DNA of 16,251 nucleotides from CAYUUP01 sp964447925. GTDB lineage: Bacteria > Bacillota > Clostridia > Oscillospirales > Oscillospiraceae. The notes below the pieces were generated by a model. It saw only the letters and a program-made list of their open reading frames with translations, ran no database searches and was not told where the DNA came from. This document shows, one piece after another, positions 1 through 6,305 of this stretch (its first letter is position 1; every line of letters begins with the position of its first letter). The stretch is from contig CAYUUP010000027.1 of NCBI GenBank assembly GCA_964447925.1, positions 1-16,251 on the forward strand, read 5' to 3'. A program made the translations under genes and the position numbers.

Positions 1-43
1 AAATATAAAGGGGTAAAACAGTTTGAATATCCACTGTTGTCAT
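1..43 (-). CDS. possible 5' end of a leftward gene cut by the window edge
   Basis: On the minus strand an ATG at 43-41 opens a frame that stays open to the edge, giving about 14 residues beginning MTTVDIQTVLPLY. A GGAGG sequence lies on the same strand at 69-65, but it is about 21 bases from this ATG, which is too far for a normal ribosome-binding site, and no other start fits it better. The peptide is too short to assign to a family. It could equally be a chance frame. Confidence 0.22.
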   Translation of the reverse strand, partial: MTTVDIQTVLPLYI

Positions 44-182
44 TTCCCGAATTTGTATTTTTAACCTCCATGAATACCGATTTATCGGACTGCCCTGATT
101 ATAGCGCATGAGCGGAGGCTTCACAGGGCAGTGGGCAATCATTTCCTGCCCGGGTTTGCCTTCTGCAAGAATGGTAAGAATA

Positions 183-221
183 CTGGCAGCCGGTGAGACG
201 AAGGATTGCATCGGCTGCCAG
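183..221 (-). terminator. hairpin after the nitroreductase gene
   Basis: A perfect 10-base inverted repeat (CTGGCAGCCG at 183-192 and its complement at 212-221) with a 19-base loop lies 30 bases past the stop of the leftward nitroreductase gene. Reading leftward the stem is followed by a moderately T-rich run (TATTCTTACC), not a clean T tract. It may be a weak intrinsic terminator or a transcript-end stabilising hairpin. Between here and the window edge nothing else clear is seen apart from a short GGGCA/TGCCC pair around 123-152. Confidence 0.5.
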
Positions 222-250
222 CTGTGCTATTCCATTCCGTGAGAGCTATT

Positions 251-781
251 TTACCATTTCTCAAAGTGTACCTGCGATTCTTCGTATTTGCTTCTGCTGC
301 CAAGTTCCAGTTCGGTCGGATTTTTCGGATAACCCAAGGCGATGACGGAATGCGGCATTACAGAAGCAGGCAGGTTAAACAGTTCCCGCTGCCTGTCCAC
401 TCGCTCCATCTGCGGATATGTACCAAGCCAGACGGAGCCGATTCCATAAGACGAGGCTGCAAGTACGATGTTCTGGCAGGCAATTGCAGTATCAATAATC
501 CAATAGTCGGGGGCGTCCTTGAACGCCCTGTTCAAATCGCCGCATACCAAAATACCCACATCAGCGCCACGCAGGGGGTCGGCAGGTCTGCCATTTGCAT
601 CTGCCATTTTGTTCAGCGTATCTTTTTCCCTTACGACCAGGAAGCACCAGTCTTTTGCGTTTGTGCAGCTTGGCCCGCGCATTCCCGCGTCAAGGATAGC
701 GTGGAGTATCTCGTCAGAGATACGCTTGCCACTGTAGCTGCGGATACTTCGCCTGTTCCTGATGAGATCGGTACCGTTCAT
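251..781 (-). CDS. nitroreductase family protein (FMN-dependent)
   Basis: The product is a 176-residue flavin oxidoreductase of the nitroreductase superfamily. These proteins bind FMN as dimers and use NAD(P)H to reduce nitro groups, quinones or other substrates; the natural substrate cannot be told here. The N-terminal RRSIRSY (residues 10-16) and GPSCTNAKDW (36-45) match the FMN phosphate- and ring-binding parts of the family, and IALGYP (147-152) is the usual near-C-terminal signature. The start chosen is the ATG at 781, because GGAGG lies 8 bases upstream. The longer frame to 838 has no ribosome-binding site and would add 19 residues. A good promoter lies 70-95 bases upstream and a hairpin follows the stop. 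By eye the gene is less GC-rich than the rest of the window, so it may be an accessory acquisition. It stands alone, with no same-strand partner visible. Confidence 0.9.
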   Translation of the reverse strand: MNGTDLIRNRRSIRSYSGKRISDEILHAILDAGMRGPSCTNAKDWCFLVVREKDTLNKMADANGRPADPLRGADVGILVCGDLNRAFKDAPDYWIIDTAIACQNIVLAASSYGIGSVWLGTYPQMERVDRQRELFNLPASVMPHSVIALGYPKNPTELELGSRSKYEESQVHFEKW

Positions 782-849
782 TGATTTTTCCTCCAAATTT
801 GAAATTATTTCTTGATAAATGAAGAATGCGTGTTGCACGGTTATTACTC

Positions 850-878
850 ATTATAGCATATCGCTAACGAATACGCAA
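850..878 (-). promoter_or_regulatory. sigma-A-type promoter of the nitroreductase gene
   Basis: Reading leftward, a -35 element TTGCGT (878-873) is followed after exactly 17 bases by TATAAT (855-850). Transcription would start near 843, giving a leader of about 60 bases ahead of the start codon at 781. An imperfect dyad (GCGTATTCG / GCGATATGC) spans the spacer and could bind a regulator, but only about two thirds of its positions match. Confidence 0.7.
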
Positions 879-894
879 CGCGCAGATGCTGCTT

Positions 895-1091
895 TTACAT
901 AGCTTTTTTAAGCTGCCGCTGTTCTCTCTTCTCCGCCCTGTGTGACCAGTAGGATTCACTTTGGCGTACTGACTGCCGCTTCATAGCCCCGTGGAGTTGG
1001 TTGCCCTGCAAACTTTCAGAACGCTTCCTTCCCGAACCGCCTCCAGCGGTTCAGCCGAGTTGTTGTTTTTCTTTTTGAGATAGAACACCAT
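895..1091 (-). other. two tiny overlapping ORFs, possible dispersed repeat
   Basis: The 399-base stretch between the nitroreductase start (781) and the trkH start (1181) holds no conventional gene. On the minus strand a 36-codon frame (1091-981, beginning MVFYLKKKNNNSAEP) ends in a TGA that overlaps the ATG of a second, 29-codon frame (984-895, beginning MKRQSVRQSESYWSH) as ATGA. Neither has a visible ribosome-binding site. The first contains an inverted repeat, GAACCGC / GCGGTTC, at 1034-1052. Both peptides are rich in basic and polar residues. I have an impression, which I cannot check here, of similar short peptides scattered between genes in gut Clostridia. That would make this a dispersed intergenic repeat or a relic and not two working genes. 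Confidence 0.3.
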
Positions 1092-1114
1092 GAAGCGGAA
1101 CTGGGAAAATTTAC

Positions 1115-1143
1115 TTGCGCCAATGCCGACGGTGTATTATAAT
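1115..1143 (+). promoter_or_regulatory. sigma-A-type promoter of the trkH-DUF554 pair
   Basis: TTGCGC (1115-1120) and TATAAT (1138-1143) are separated by 17 bases. Transcription should begin near 1150. The two upstream in-frame starts for TrkH (1115 and 1142) fall inside these promoter elements and would not be in the message, which supports the TTG start at 1181. Confidence 0.7.
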
Positions 1144-1180
1144 GTTGACAGATTCTGCGGAGGAAAGGGGAATTCCGGAC

Positions 1181-2620
1181 TTGAATTATGCCACCATCTT
1201 CTATATACTGGGCTGGGTACTAGGCATTGAAGGGGTGCTGATGCTGCCCTCCTGCCTGACAGCTCTGGTTTACCGTGAAGGGGCAGGCCTTGCTTTCCTA
1301 CCTGTCATTGCCCTGTGCCTGGCAGCGGGCCTGCTGCTGACCCGCAAAAGGCCCCGGCAGCAGGAGTTTTACGCCCGCGAGGGCTTTGTTATCGTGGCCA
1401 TCAGCTGGATTGCCATGAGCATCATGGGCTGCCTCCCATTTTTGATTTCCGGCGCGATCCCAAGCCCTGTGGATGCCTTTTTTGAGACAGTATCCGGCTT
1501 TACCACCACCGGCGCCAGTATCCTGAGCGATGTGGAATCCCTGCCCCGGTGCTTGTTGTTCTGGCGGAGCTTTACCCATTGGATCGGCGGCATGGGGGTC
1601 CTGGTATTCCTGCTGCTGATTCTGCCCATGGCCGGCGGTTACCGCATCAATTTGATGCGGGCGGAGAGTCCCGGCCCCTCGGTGGACAAATTGGCACCTA
1701 AGGTGCAGTCCACCGCCAAGTGGCTCTATGGCATTTACGCCGCCTTGACCTTGATGGAAATCGTCCTGTTACTTTTCGGCGGGCTGCCGCTGTTCGATGC
1801 TCTCACCCTCTCCTTTGGCACCGCAGGCACCGGCGGCTTCGGTATCCTGAATGATAGCATCGCCAGCTACTCTTCCTATATCCAAATTGTCATCACCGTG
1901 TTTATGATCCTGTTCGGAATTAACTTCAACCTGTACTTCCTGTGCCTGATGCGGCACTTCAAGCGGGCCATCCGCAGTGAGGAACTGCGGTGGTATCTGG
2001 GGCTGATTGCCGCCTCCATCGTCATCATCACGGTAAATATATGCAGGCTCTATAGCAGCGTGGCAGAGGCGCTGCGGCTGGCCGCCTTCCAGGTGGCCTC
2101 CATCATCACCACTACCGGCTACTGCACCGCCGATTTTGGCCAATGGCCCAGTCTGTCCCGGGCCATCCTGCTGGTACTGATGTTTATCGGAGCATCCGCC
2201 GGCAGCACTGGCGGAGGGATTAAGGTCAGCCGGGTTATCTTGCTGGCCAAGTCAATCCGGCAGGAACTCCACCGGCTGCTGCGGCCCCGCCGCGCCACTC
2301 ACGTCACCCTCAGCGGCAAGGTGATCAGCCCGGAGATTGTCCACTCCGTCAATGTCTACCTGGTGGCCTACCTGCTGATCATCGGCCTGTCTGCCCTGGC
2401 ACTCAGCCTGGACAGGCTGGACGGGGTCACTACCTTCACCGCCATAATCTCTGCCCTGAACAACATCGGGCCGGGACTGGGCCGGGTGGGGCCGGTGGGG
2501 AACTTCAGCATCTTTTCTCCCCTGTCCAAGCTGGTTCTGTGCTTTGATATGCTGGCCGGACGGCTGGAAATTTTCCCTATTCTGCTGCTGTTTTTCCCGG
2601 AAACGTGGAGGAGGTTTTGA
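1181..2620 (+). CDS. trkH: TrkH/KtrB-type potassium uptake channel subunit
   Basis: This is the membrane pore subunit of a Trk/Ktr potassium transporter (about 479 residues) that lets K+ into the cell, normally under control of a cytoplasmic TrkA/KtrA ring protein. The four pore loops of the family are visible: TTTG (108-111), GTAGTGG (213-219), TTTGYC (310-315) and NNIGPG (427-432). So is the GSTGGGIKVSR segment (341-351), and the protein ends with the typical LEIFPILLLF..ETWR. The start is taken as TTG at 1181, giving MNYATIFYILGW. An AAAGGGG sequence lies 10 bases upstream (1164-1170, part of GGAGGAAAGGGG), and family members usually begin this way. The longer frame from 1115 would begin inside the promoter. 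The stop overlaps the region where the DUF554 gene begins, so the two are co-translated. No TrkA/KtrA gene is in the window; the partner may be elsewhere. Confidence 0.95.
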   Translation: MNYATIFYILGWVLGIEGVLMLPSCLTALVYREGAGLAFLPVIALCLAAGLLLTRKRPRQQEFYAREGFVIVAISWIAMSIMGCLPFLISGAIPSPVDAFFETVSGFTTTGASILSDVESLPRCLLFWRSFTHWIGGMGVLVFLLLILPMAGGYRINLMRAESPGPSVDKLAPKVQSTAKWLYGIYAALTLMEIVLLLFGGLPLFDALTLSFGTAGTGGFGILNDSIASYSSYIQIVITVFMILFGINFNLYFLCLMRHFKRAIRSEELRWYLGLIAASIVIITVNICRLYSSVAEALRLAAFQVASIITTTGYCTADFGQWPSLSRAILLVLMFIGASAGSTGGGIKVSRVILLAKSIRQELHRLLRPRRATHVTLSGKVISPEIVHSVNVYLVAYLLIIGLSALALSLDRLDGVTTFTAIISALNNIGPGLGRVGPVGNFSIFSPLSKLVLCFDMLAGRLEIFPILLLFFPETWRRF

Positions 2621-2622
2621 TT

Positions 2623-3333
2623 TTGCCAATTGGTGTTATCACGGATGCTCTGGCGGTCGCTCTGGGTGGGCTGTTGGGCGGCATCCTGCAAAAACTGCTG
2701 GATGAGCGTATCCAGCATGGGCTGAATCTGATCTTCGGCATCTGTTCCATATGTCTGGGAATCGTCTCTGTCATTCTGATGGAAAATATGCCCGTGGTAA
2801 TGCTGGCCATCATCTTAGGCTCCGGCCTGGGACTCCTCATTCGTCTGGGGGATCGTATCTCCTCCGGCACTGCGCACATTCTCCGTGCGATGCATATGGG
2901 CGGCGCAGAGGACGGCGGGCAGCCGGAGATGATGACTGCCATCGTCCTTTTCTGCGTCAGCGGCACCGGTATCTATGGCGCCATTGTAGAAGGCTTCCTG
3001 GGCGATCACAGCATTATGCTGGCTAAGGCTATTATGGACTTTTTTACCGCTGCCATCTTTGCCTGCTCCCTGGGCAAGATCATCTCACTGGTGTCCATTC
3101 CCCAAGCCATCGTCTATCTGACTCTCTTTGCGCTGGCGGGGCTGATTTACCCCATTACCACTACGGCGATGATTGCCGACTTCAAGGCCTGCGGCGGAGC
3201 CATTATGCTGGCCACCGGCTTCCGCATTGCCAGGATATGTGATTTCCCCATTGCGGATATGATACCCGCCATGGCACTGGCCATGCCCATTAGCTGGCTC
3301 TGGACAGCCTGTGCCGTCCCCCTGCTTGGGTAA
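2623..3333 (+). CDS. DUF554 family membrane protein (YdfK/YqgA-like)
   Basis: This is an integral membrane protein of about 236 residues with repeated hydrophobic segments. It belongs to the DUF554 family (B. subtilis YdfK, E. coli YqgA), whose function is not established. The N-terminus PIGVITDALAVALGGLLGG, the FGICSICLGI stretch and the C-terminal ADMIPAMALAMPISWLW are typical. GGAGGAGG at 2607-2614 lies ahead of two possible TTG starts: 2623 (spacing 8, giving MPIGVITD) and 2617 (TTGA overlap with the trkH stop, giving MILPIGVITD). The GTG at 2605 is upstream of the ribosome-binding site and unlikely. The gene is tightly coupled to trkH, which hints at a membrane or ion-related role, but no more can be said. 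Confidence 0.88.
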   Translation: MPIGVITDALAVALGGLLGGILQKLLDERIQHGLNLIFGICSICLGIVSVILMENMPVVMLAIILGSGLGLLIRLGDRISSGTAHILRAMHMGGAEDGGQPEMMTAIVLFCVSGTGIYGAIVEGFLGDHSIMLAKAIMDFFTAAIFACSLGKIISLVSIPQAIVYLTLFALAGLIYPITTTAMIADFKACGGAIMLATGFRIARICDFPIADMIPAMALAMPISWLWTACAVPLLG

Positions 3334-3422
3334 GGCATCCAGTGCTGCCAGGACAATCCCTCTCATTTGCAGCTTGATGCTGCGCATTTTTGTTATGCAT
3401 GGGAGCAGTCAACAAGACTCAA

Positions 3423-3467
3423 ATGCTGCGGCCACCCGGTTTCGGACTGGCGGCAGCATTTTCTGTT
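3423..3467 (+). terminator. probable terminator after the trkH-DUF554 pair
   Basis: Arms at 3423-3434 and 3448-3459 match at 11 of 12 positions (ATGCTGCGGCCA against the complement of TGGCGGCAGCAT), with a 13-base loop. They are followed by ATTTTCTGTTG, a short imperfect T run. It lies 90 bases past the DUF554 stop and 93 bases before sigma-K. The rest of the 226-base gap (3334-3559) shows no gene and no promoter I could recognise. Confidence 0.5.
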
Positions 3468-3559
3468 GCGGTATGCCCCCTATGGGCCAAGTAGCCCCGC
3501 ATCTTTCGGCACATACCGCCTCCGGCTCCCGAATAGCTTAAAGGGAGGGGGGATGTAAT

Positions 3560-4246
3560 GTGCTGTCCGCACTGACCTTACTGCTGCTTCAGGGCAGCTT
3601 TTTCACGCTGCGGCTGTCTGGCGGGACGGGTTCCTTTCCCCGACCGCTGTCCAAGGAAAAGGAAGCAGAGTATATAAAGGCCGCCGTGGACGGGGACACA
3701 GAGGCCCGGAACAAGCTCATCGAGCATAATCTGAGGCTGGTGGCCCATATCGTCAAAAAATACTATACCCAGACCGGAGATCAGGATGATCTGATCTCCA
3801 TCGGTACCATCGGCCTGATTAAAGCCGTCAGCACCTATCGGCCTGACCGCAACATTAAGCTGGCCACCTATGCCGCCCGGTGCATTGAGAATGAAATTTT
3901 GATGTACCTCCGCAAGACACGCCGCATGGCGGGGGAGGTTTCCCTCTCTGAAGCACTGGACGCTGATCCGGAGGGGGCCTCCCTCTCCCTGATGGATATG
4001 ATCCGCGTGGATGACAATATGCTGGATGACCTGGATACCCGGGACAGCTGCGTCAAGGTGCGGGAATGTGTAGCGGAATGCCTGACCCGAAGGGAGCAGG
4101 ATGTTATCATCCGGCGCTACGGCCTGGACGGCGGTGAGCCGGAGACTCAGCGGGAGGTTGCGGCCCGGTGGAATATCTCACGCTCCTATGTCTCCCGCAT
4201 AGAAAAAAAGGCTCTCCAGAAGCTGGAAGAGGCCATGCAAAAATAG
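3560..4246 (+). CDS. sigK: RNA polymerase sporulation sigma factor, sigma-K
   Basis: This 228-residue sigma-70-family factor directs late mother-cell transcription during endospore formation. The region-2 core (NKLIEHNLRLVAHIVKK at 51-67, DLISIGTIGLIKAV at 77-90, KLATYAARCIENEILMYLR at 100-118) and the C-terminal region-4 helix-turn-helix (TQREVAA..NISRSYVSRIEKKAL) closely match sigma-K of Bacillus and Clostridia. The start is GTG at 3560, with AGGGAGGGGGG 7 bases upstream. The first 20 or so residues are hydrophobic (LSALTLLLLQ...), as in the pro-sequence of pro-sigma-K that SpoIVFB removes, so the product may be made as an inactive membrane-bound precursor. The frame is continuous, with no skin-type prophage insertion. 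A strong terminator follows directly. I did not find a convincing sigma-E promoter upstream. Confidence 0.93.
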   Translation: MLSALTLLLLQGSFFTLRLSGGTGSFPRPLSKEKEAEYIKAAVDGDTEARNKLIEHNLRLVAHIVKKYYTQTGDQDDLISIGTIGLIKAVSTYRPDRNIKLATYAARCIENEILMYLRKTRRMAGEVSLSEALDADPEGASLSLMDMIRVDDNMLDDLDTRDSCVKVRECVAECLTRREQDVIIRRYGLDGGEPETQREVAARWNISRSYVSRIEKKALQKLEEAMQK

Positions 4247-4265
4247 GAATTGCTTCTCAACAGGA

Positions 4266-4315
4266 GGGCTGTCTCAAAATGATTGCAAGATCACAAGAGA
4301 CAGCCCCCCTTTTTT
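4266..4315 (+). terminator. intrinsic terminator of sigK
   Basis: A perfect 10-bp stem (GGGCTGTCTC at 4266-4275 with GAGACAGCCC at 4297-4306) is followed by CCC and six T residues. It begins 20 bases after the sigK stop and ends just before the stop of the convergent SLOG gene. Confidence 0.88.
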
Positions 4316-4317
4316 GC

Positions 4318-4650
4318 TTACTCCAGGTCAATTATAATCACCGGTGTACCACATTTTTTACACTGGTCTATGACAAATTTCGTTCCTGCGGACTTTCTGT
4401 CCCAAAATGCAAGTACGCAGTCTGCCGCCCGGATAATTTCCAGATTCCGTTTCAACGGCGCGCCTTTGCCATATCGCTGGTATTCCGGCAGAAATTCCGT
4501 CAGGGGAAGACCGTGTTCCTCCGCATACTCCCTGGCCGAGGTGTCAACTCCTTTGGCTCCGCCGCTAATCAGTTCCGTTGTCCCGCATGGCAGATAGCTG
4601 CCTAAATTCGGGACTGACAGCGACCGGGATCCAATGACTGCAACCTTCAT
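4318..4650 (-). CDS. SLOG/DUF2493 (YspA-type) small nucleotide-binding protein
   Basis: The product is a 110-residue single-domain Rossmann-like protein of the SLOG superfamily (DUF2493/YspA group, related to the DprA and LOG folds). Family members bind nucleotides or nucleotide-derived ligands, and some act in stress or defence signalling; the role of this one is unknown. The signs are the N-terminal MKVAVIGSRSL, the phosphate-binding SGGAKGVDT (residues 34-42), and the late RNLEIIRAADCVLAFWD..S.GT segment. The start is ATG at 4650, with GGAGGAGT 5 bases upstream; an earlier ATG at 4665 lacks a ribosome-binding site. It diverges from the ribbon-helix-helix gene, and an 8-base inverted repeat lies 24-44 bases upstream of its start. 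Confidence 0.82.
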   Translation of the reverse strand: MKVAVIGSRSLSVPNLGSYLPCGTTELISGGAKGVDTSAREYAEEHGLPLTEFLPEYQRYGKGAPLKRNLEIIRAADCVLAFWDRKSAGTKFVIDQCKKCGTPVIIIDLE

Positions 4651-4673
4651 GCCCGACTCCTCCACACAATTTT

Positions 4674-4694
4674 ATAGATATACTGCATATCTAT
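4674..4694. promoter_or_regulatory. perfect 8-base inverted repeat upstream of the SLOG gene
   Basis: ATAGATAT (4674-4681) and ATATCTAT (4687-4694) form a perfect inverted repeat around a 5-base spacer. It sits just upstream of the leftward SLOG gene, where that gene's -10 region or early leader should be. It has the size of an operator half-site pair. Inferred from position and symmetry only. Confidence 0.4.
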
Positions 4695-4712
4695 CTACCG
4701 CATATTATCACG

Positions 4713-4748
4713 TTTTGGACATAAAATAAATACACAATATATCCAAAA
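4713..4748 (+). promoter_or_regulatory. promoter and inverted repeat ahead of the ribbon-helix-helix gene
   Basis: TTGGAC (4715-4720), 17 bases, then TATATC (4738-4743) make a passable sigma-A promoter. The arms TTTTGGACAT (4713-4722) and ATATCCAAAA (4739-4748) are complementary at 9 of 10 positions and cover both promoter elements, as an autoregulatory operator would. The likely binder is the small ribbon-helix-helix protein encoded just downstream. Inference. Confidence 0.4.
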
Positions 4749-4770
4749 ATGTCCGTGAGAGGTAATCAAC

Positions 4771-4971
4771 GTGTCAACAAAAAGCGTATCTATCCGCATA
4801 GAACAGGAAATGCTGGCCAAGCTGGCCTATGTGGCCGACTATGAGGGCCGATCCATCAACAGCCACGTCCTGGTACTCATCCGGGAGAGCATCCGCGCTT
4901 TTGAGGCCGCTAACGGAGAGATTCACGGGACAGTCCCCCCAGAGGCTAACGTGAAGCCACCCCGGAAATAG
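4771..4971 (+). CDS. Arc-type ribbon-helix-helix DNA-binding protein
   Basis: This 66-residue protein has a classic ribbon-helix-helix N-terminus: a beta strand (SVSIRIEQEM, residues 5-14) followed by two helices (LAKLAYVADYEGRS and NSHVLVLIRESIRAFEA), then a short polar tail. Such proteins dimerise through the strand and bind operator DNA in the major groove, often as autorepressors or antitoxins. The start is GTG at 4771, with GAGAGG 8 bases upstream. No toxin gene follows; a strong terminator does. The divergent SLOG gene is the only close neighbour and a reasonable regulatory target. Confidence 0.8.
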   Translation: MSTKSVSIRIEQEMLAKLAYVADYEGRSINSHVLVLIRESIRAFEAANGEIHGTVPPEANVKPPRK

Positions 4972-5030
4972 CGTCCGTGCAGACTGAAGGATGCCGGTTA
5001 TCCGCCCCACGGCCCTGCAGAGCGCCGCCC

Positions 5031-5080
5031 CAAAACAAATCCCCGACAGAGCTGCAAGGCTCTGTCGGGGATTTGTTTTG
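5031..5080. terminator. long bidirectional terminator
   Basis: A perfect 22-bp stem (arms 5031-5052 and 5059-5080, core CCCCGACAGAGC) closes a 6-base loop. The outer stem is A-rich on one side and T-rich on the other (CAAAACAAAT / ATTTGTTTTG), so it works in both directions. It serves the ribbon-helix-helix gene from the left and the DUF3048 gene from the right. Confidence 0.9.
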
Positions 5081-5092
5081 CTGTGAAATCCA

Positions 5093-6190
5093 TTACTCAA
5101 AAGATACCTTTGCTGAAGTGGAGCAGATGCAGATATAACTCTTGCCCACCGAGAGTTCGATGGGGTTGCCATCGGTGTCAGTAATGGTCAGAGGATCCTC
5201 TGGATTGCCTTTGGCCCACAGAATGGAGACATAGGAGCCGCCGTTAGCCAGATAGCCGCTGCCGCTGGTGAGGTCGATCCGCAACCGGGAGTTTTCCAGA
5301 GTCTTGATGGAGGTCTGGATGACCACCACATTGGTGACATAAATCTGCTCATCTGTCACCGCGTCAATATAGGGGCTGTCAAACATACTGACGGCGTAGG
5401 TGCCGACGGCGGCGTCATAATCAAAGACGGTGGTCTTGTAGCCACTGAAGGGGACAGAAACAGTGACGGCGCTGTCACCGGAAACAGTCTCTTCGGAGAA
5501 TGTCAGCCCTAGGGTATAGCCCTCTTCATGCTCGGTGCGCAGGCCGCTGGCTGCGGTAGCCGCCAGTAAATTGTCAGATGAGGTATATAGGCTATGCTCC
5601 ATGCCCACGTTGACCTTGCGGTATTCATCCCTCCAGTAGTATTTGGAGAAGCCGTTGAGGAAGTCCAGACTGGCAATGTTGTACTCCTTGACGGCCGATA
5701 GGCCGGTGGAACTGCCTCCGGCGTGTACCAGAAAGGCGTCCAGCCCGGCCACCAGATAGGCATAATAGTCCCGGGTGCTGCGGATGGTGCCAATGGTACC
5801 CACGCCTTCAATGGACTGGTAAAGCCCCATGATGCGGGTGACGCCGCCCTCCTCGGGAATTTCAAAATAGATGTCCGCCAGAGAATTGCCGGATTGGGGC
5901 AGGGCCTTTTTCAGAGTGTTCAGCATGATGGCATAGGGTCTCAGATTACTGATGTCGGTTTCGGTACTCTCGCCGGTGAGAGGGTTGGTGTAAAGGGGGA
6001 CGGTTTTCTCCTCCCCTTGTCCCTCTTCTTGCGTCTTATCAGACTCAGCTTCAGACTCGCTCTCGGATTGTGCTGCAACAGTCTCGCCGTCTGTCTCCTC
6101 TTGCTCATCAGCTGGCGCGGATGAGCAGGCCGTGACGGACAGCAGCAGAACCAGCGACAGGATCAGCAGGGTGGGGAAACGTACTTTCAT
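5093..6190 (-). CDS. DUF3048 domain lipoprotein (YerB-like)
   Basis: This 365-residue secreted lipoprotein has a signal peptide (hydrophobic 7-21) ending in the lipobox VTAC with Cys22. A very acidic, Ser/Glu-rich linker (about 23-61) follows, and then the DUF3048 domain: RPYAIMLNTLKKALPQSG, ADIYFEIPEEGGVTRIMGLYQS, IGTIRSTRDYYAYLVAG and DAFLVHAGGS are all family hallmarks. A C-terminal part (INVVV-like strands, LTSGSGYLANGG, ILWAKGNPEDPL) corresponds to the second half of the YerB family. It should sit on the outer face of the membrane; its biochemical role is not established. The start is ATG at 6190, with AGGAGGT 6 bases upstream. The frame could extend to 6298, but the lipoprotein signal fits only the internal start. 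It diverges from the DUF4364 gene. Confidence 0.9.
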   Translation of the reverse strand: MKVRFPTLLILSLVLLLSVTACSSAPADEQEETDGETVAAQSESESEAESDKTQEEGQGEEKTVPLYTNPLTGESTETDISNLRPYAIMLNTLKKALPQSGNSLADIYFEIPEEGGVTRIMGLYQSIEGVGTIGTIRSTRDYYAYLVAGLDAFLVHAGGSSTGLSAVKEYNIASLDFLNGFSKYYWRDEYRKVNVGMEHSLYTSSDNLLAATAASGLRTEHEEGYTLGLTFSEETVSGDSAVTVSVPFSGYKTTVFDYDAAVGTYAVSMFDSPYIDAVTDEQIYVTNVVVIQTSIKTLENSRLRIDLTSGSGYLANGGSYVSILWAKGNPEDPLTITDTDGNPIELSVGKSYICICSTSAKVSFE

Positions 6191-6305
6191 AGAGTTACCT
6201 CCTACGGTGCAGCCCATCGGAATTGATTCAAAAATCATCTCTGATGGCAATATGGATTCATGGGCGGCTTGTAGATAACAGTGGCGGTTCTTTTTCATCA
6301 GCGGC

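Noticed and set aside
782..838. N-terminal extension of the nitroreductase
   Set aside because: No ribosome-binding site precedes the upstream ATG, whereas the ATG at 781 has GGAGG at a proper distance.
3311..3558. Short rightward frames between DUF554 and sigK
   Set aside because: They lack ribosome-binding sites, overlap the probable terminator and resemble no protein.
4771..4971. Antitoxin of a toxin-antitoxin pair
   Set aside because: No toxin-like frame follows the ribbon-helix-helix gene; a strong terminator comes 60 bases after it.
6191..6298. 36-residue extension of the DUF3048 lipoprotein
   Set aside because: It would bury the lipoprotein signal peptide; the start at 6190 has AGGAGGT 6 bases upstream.
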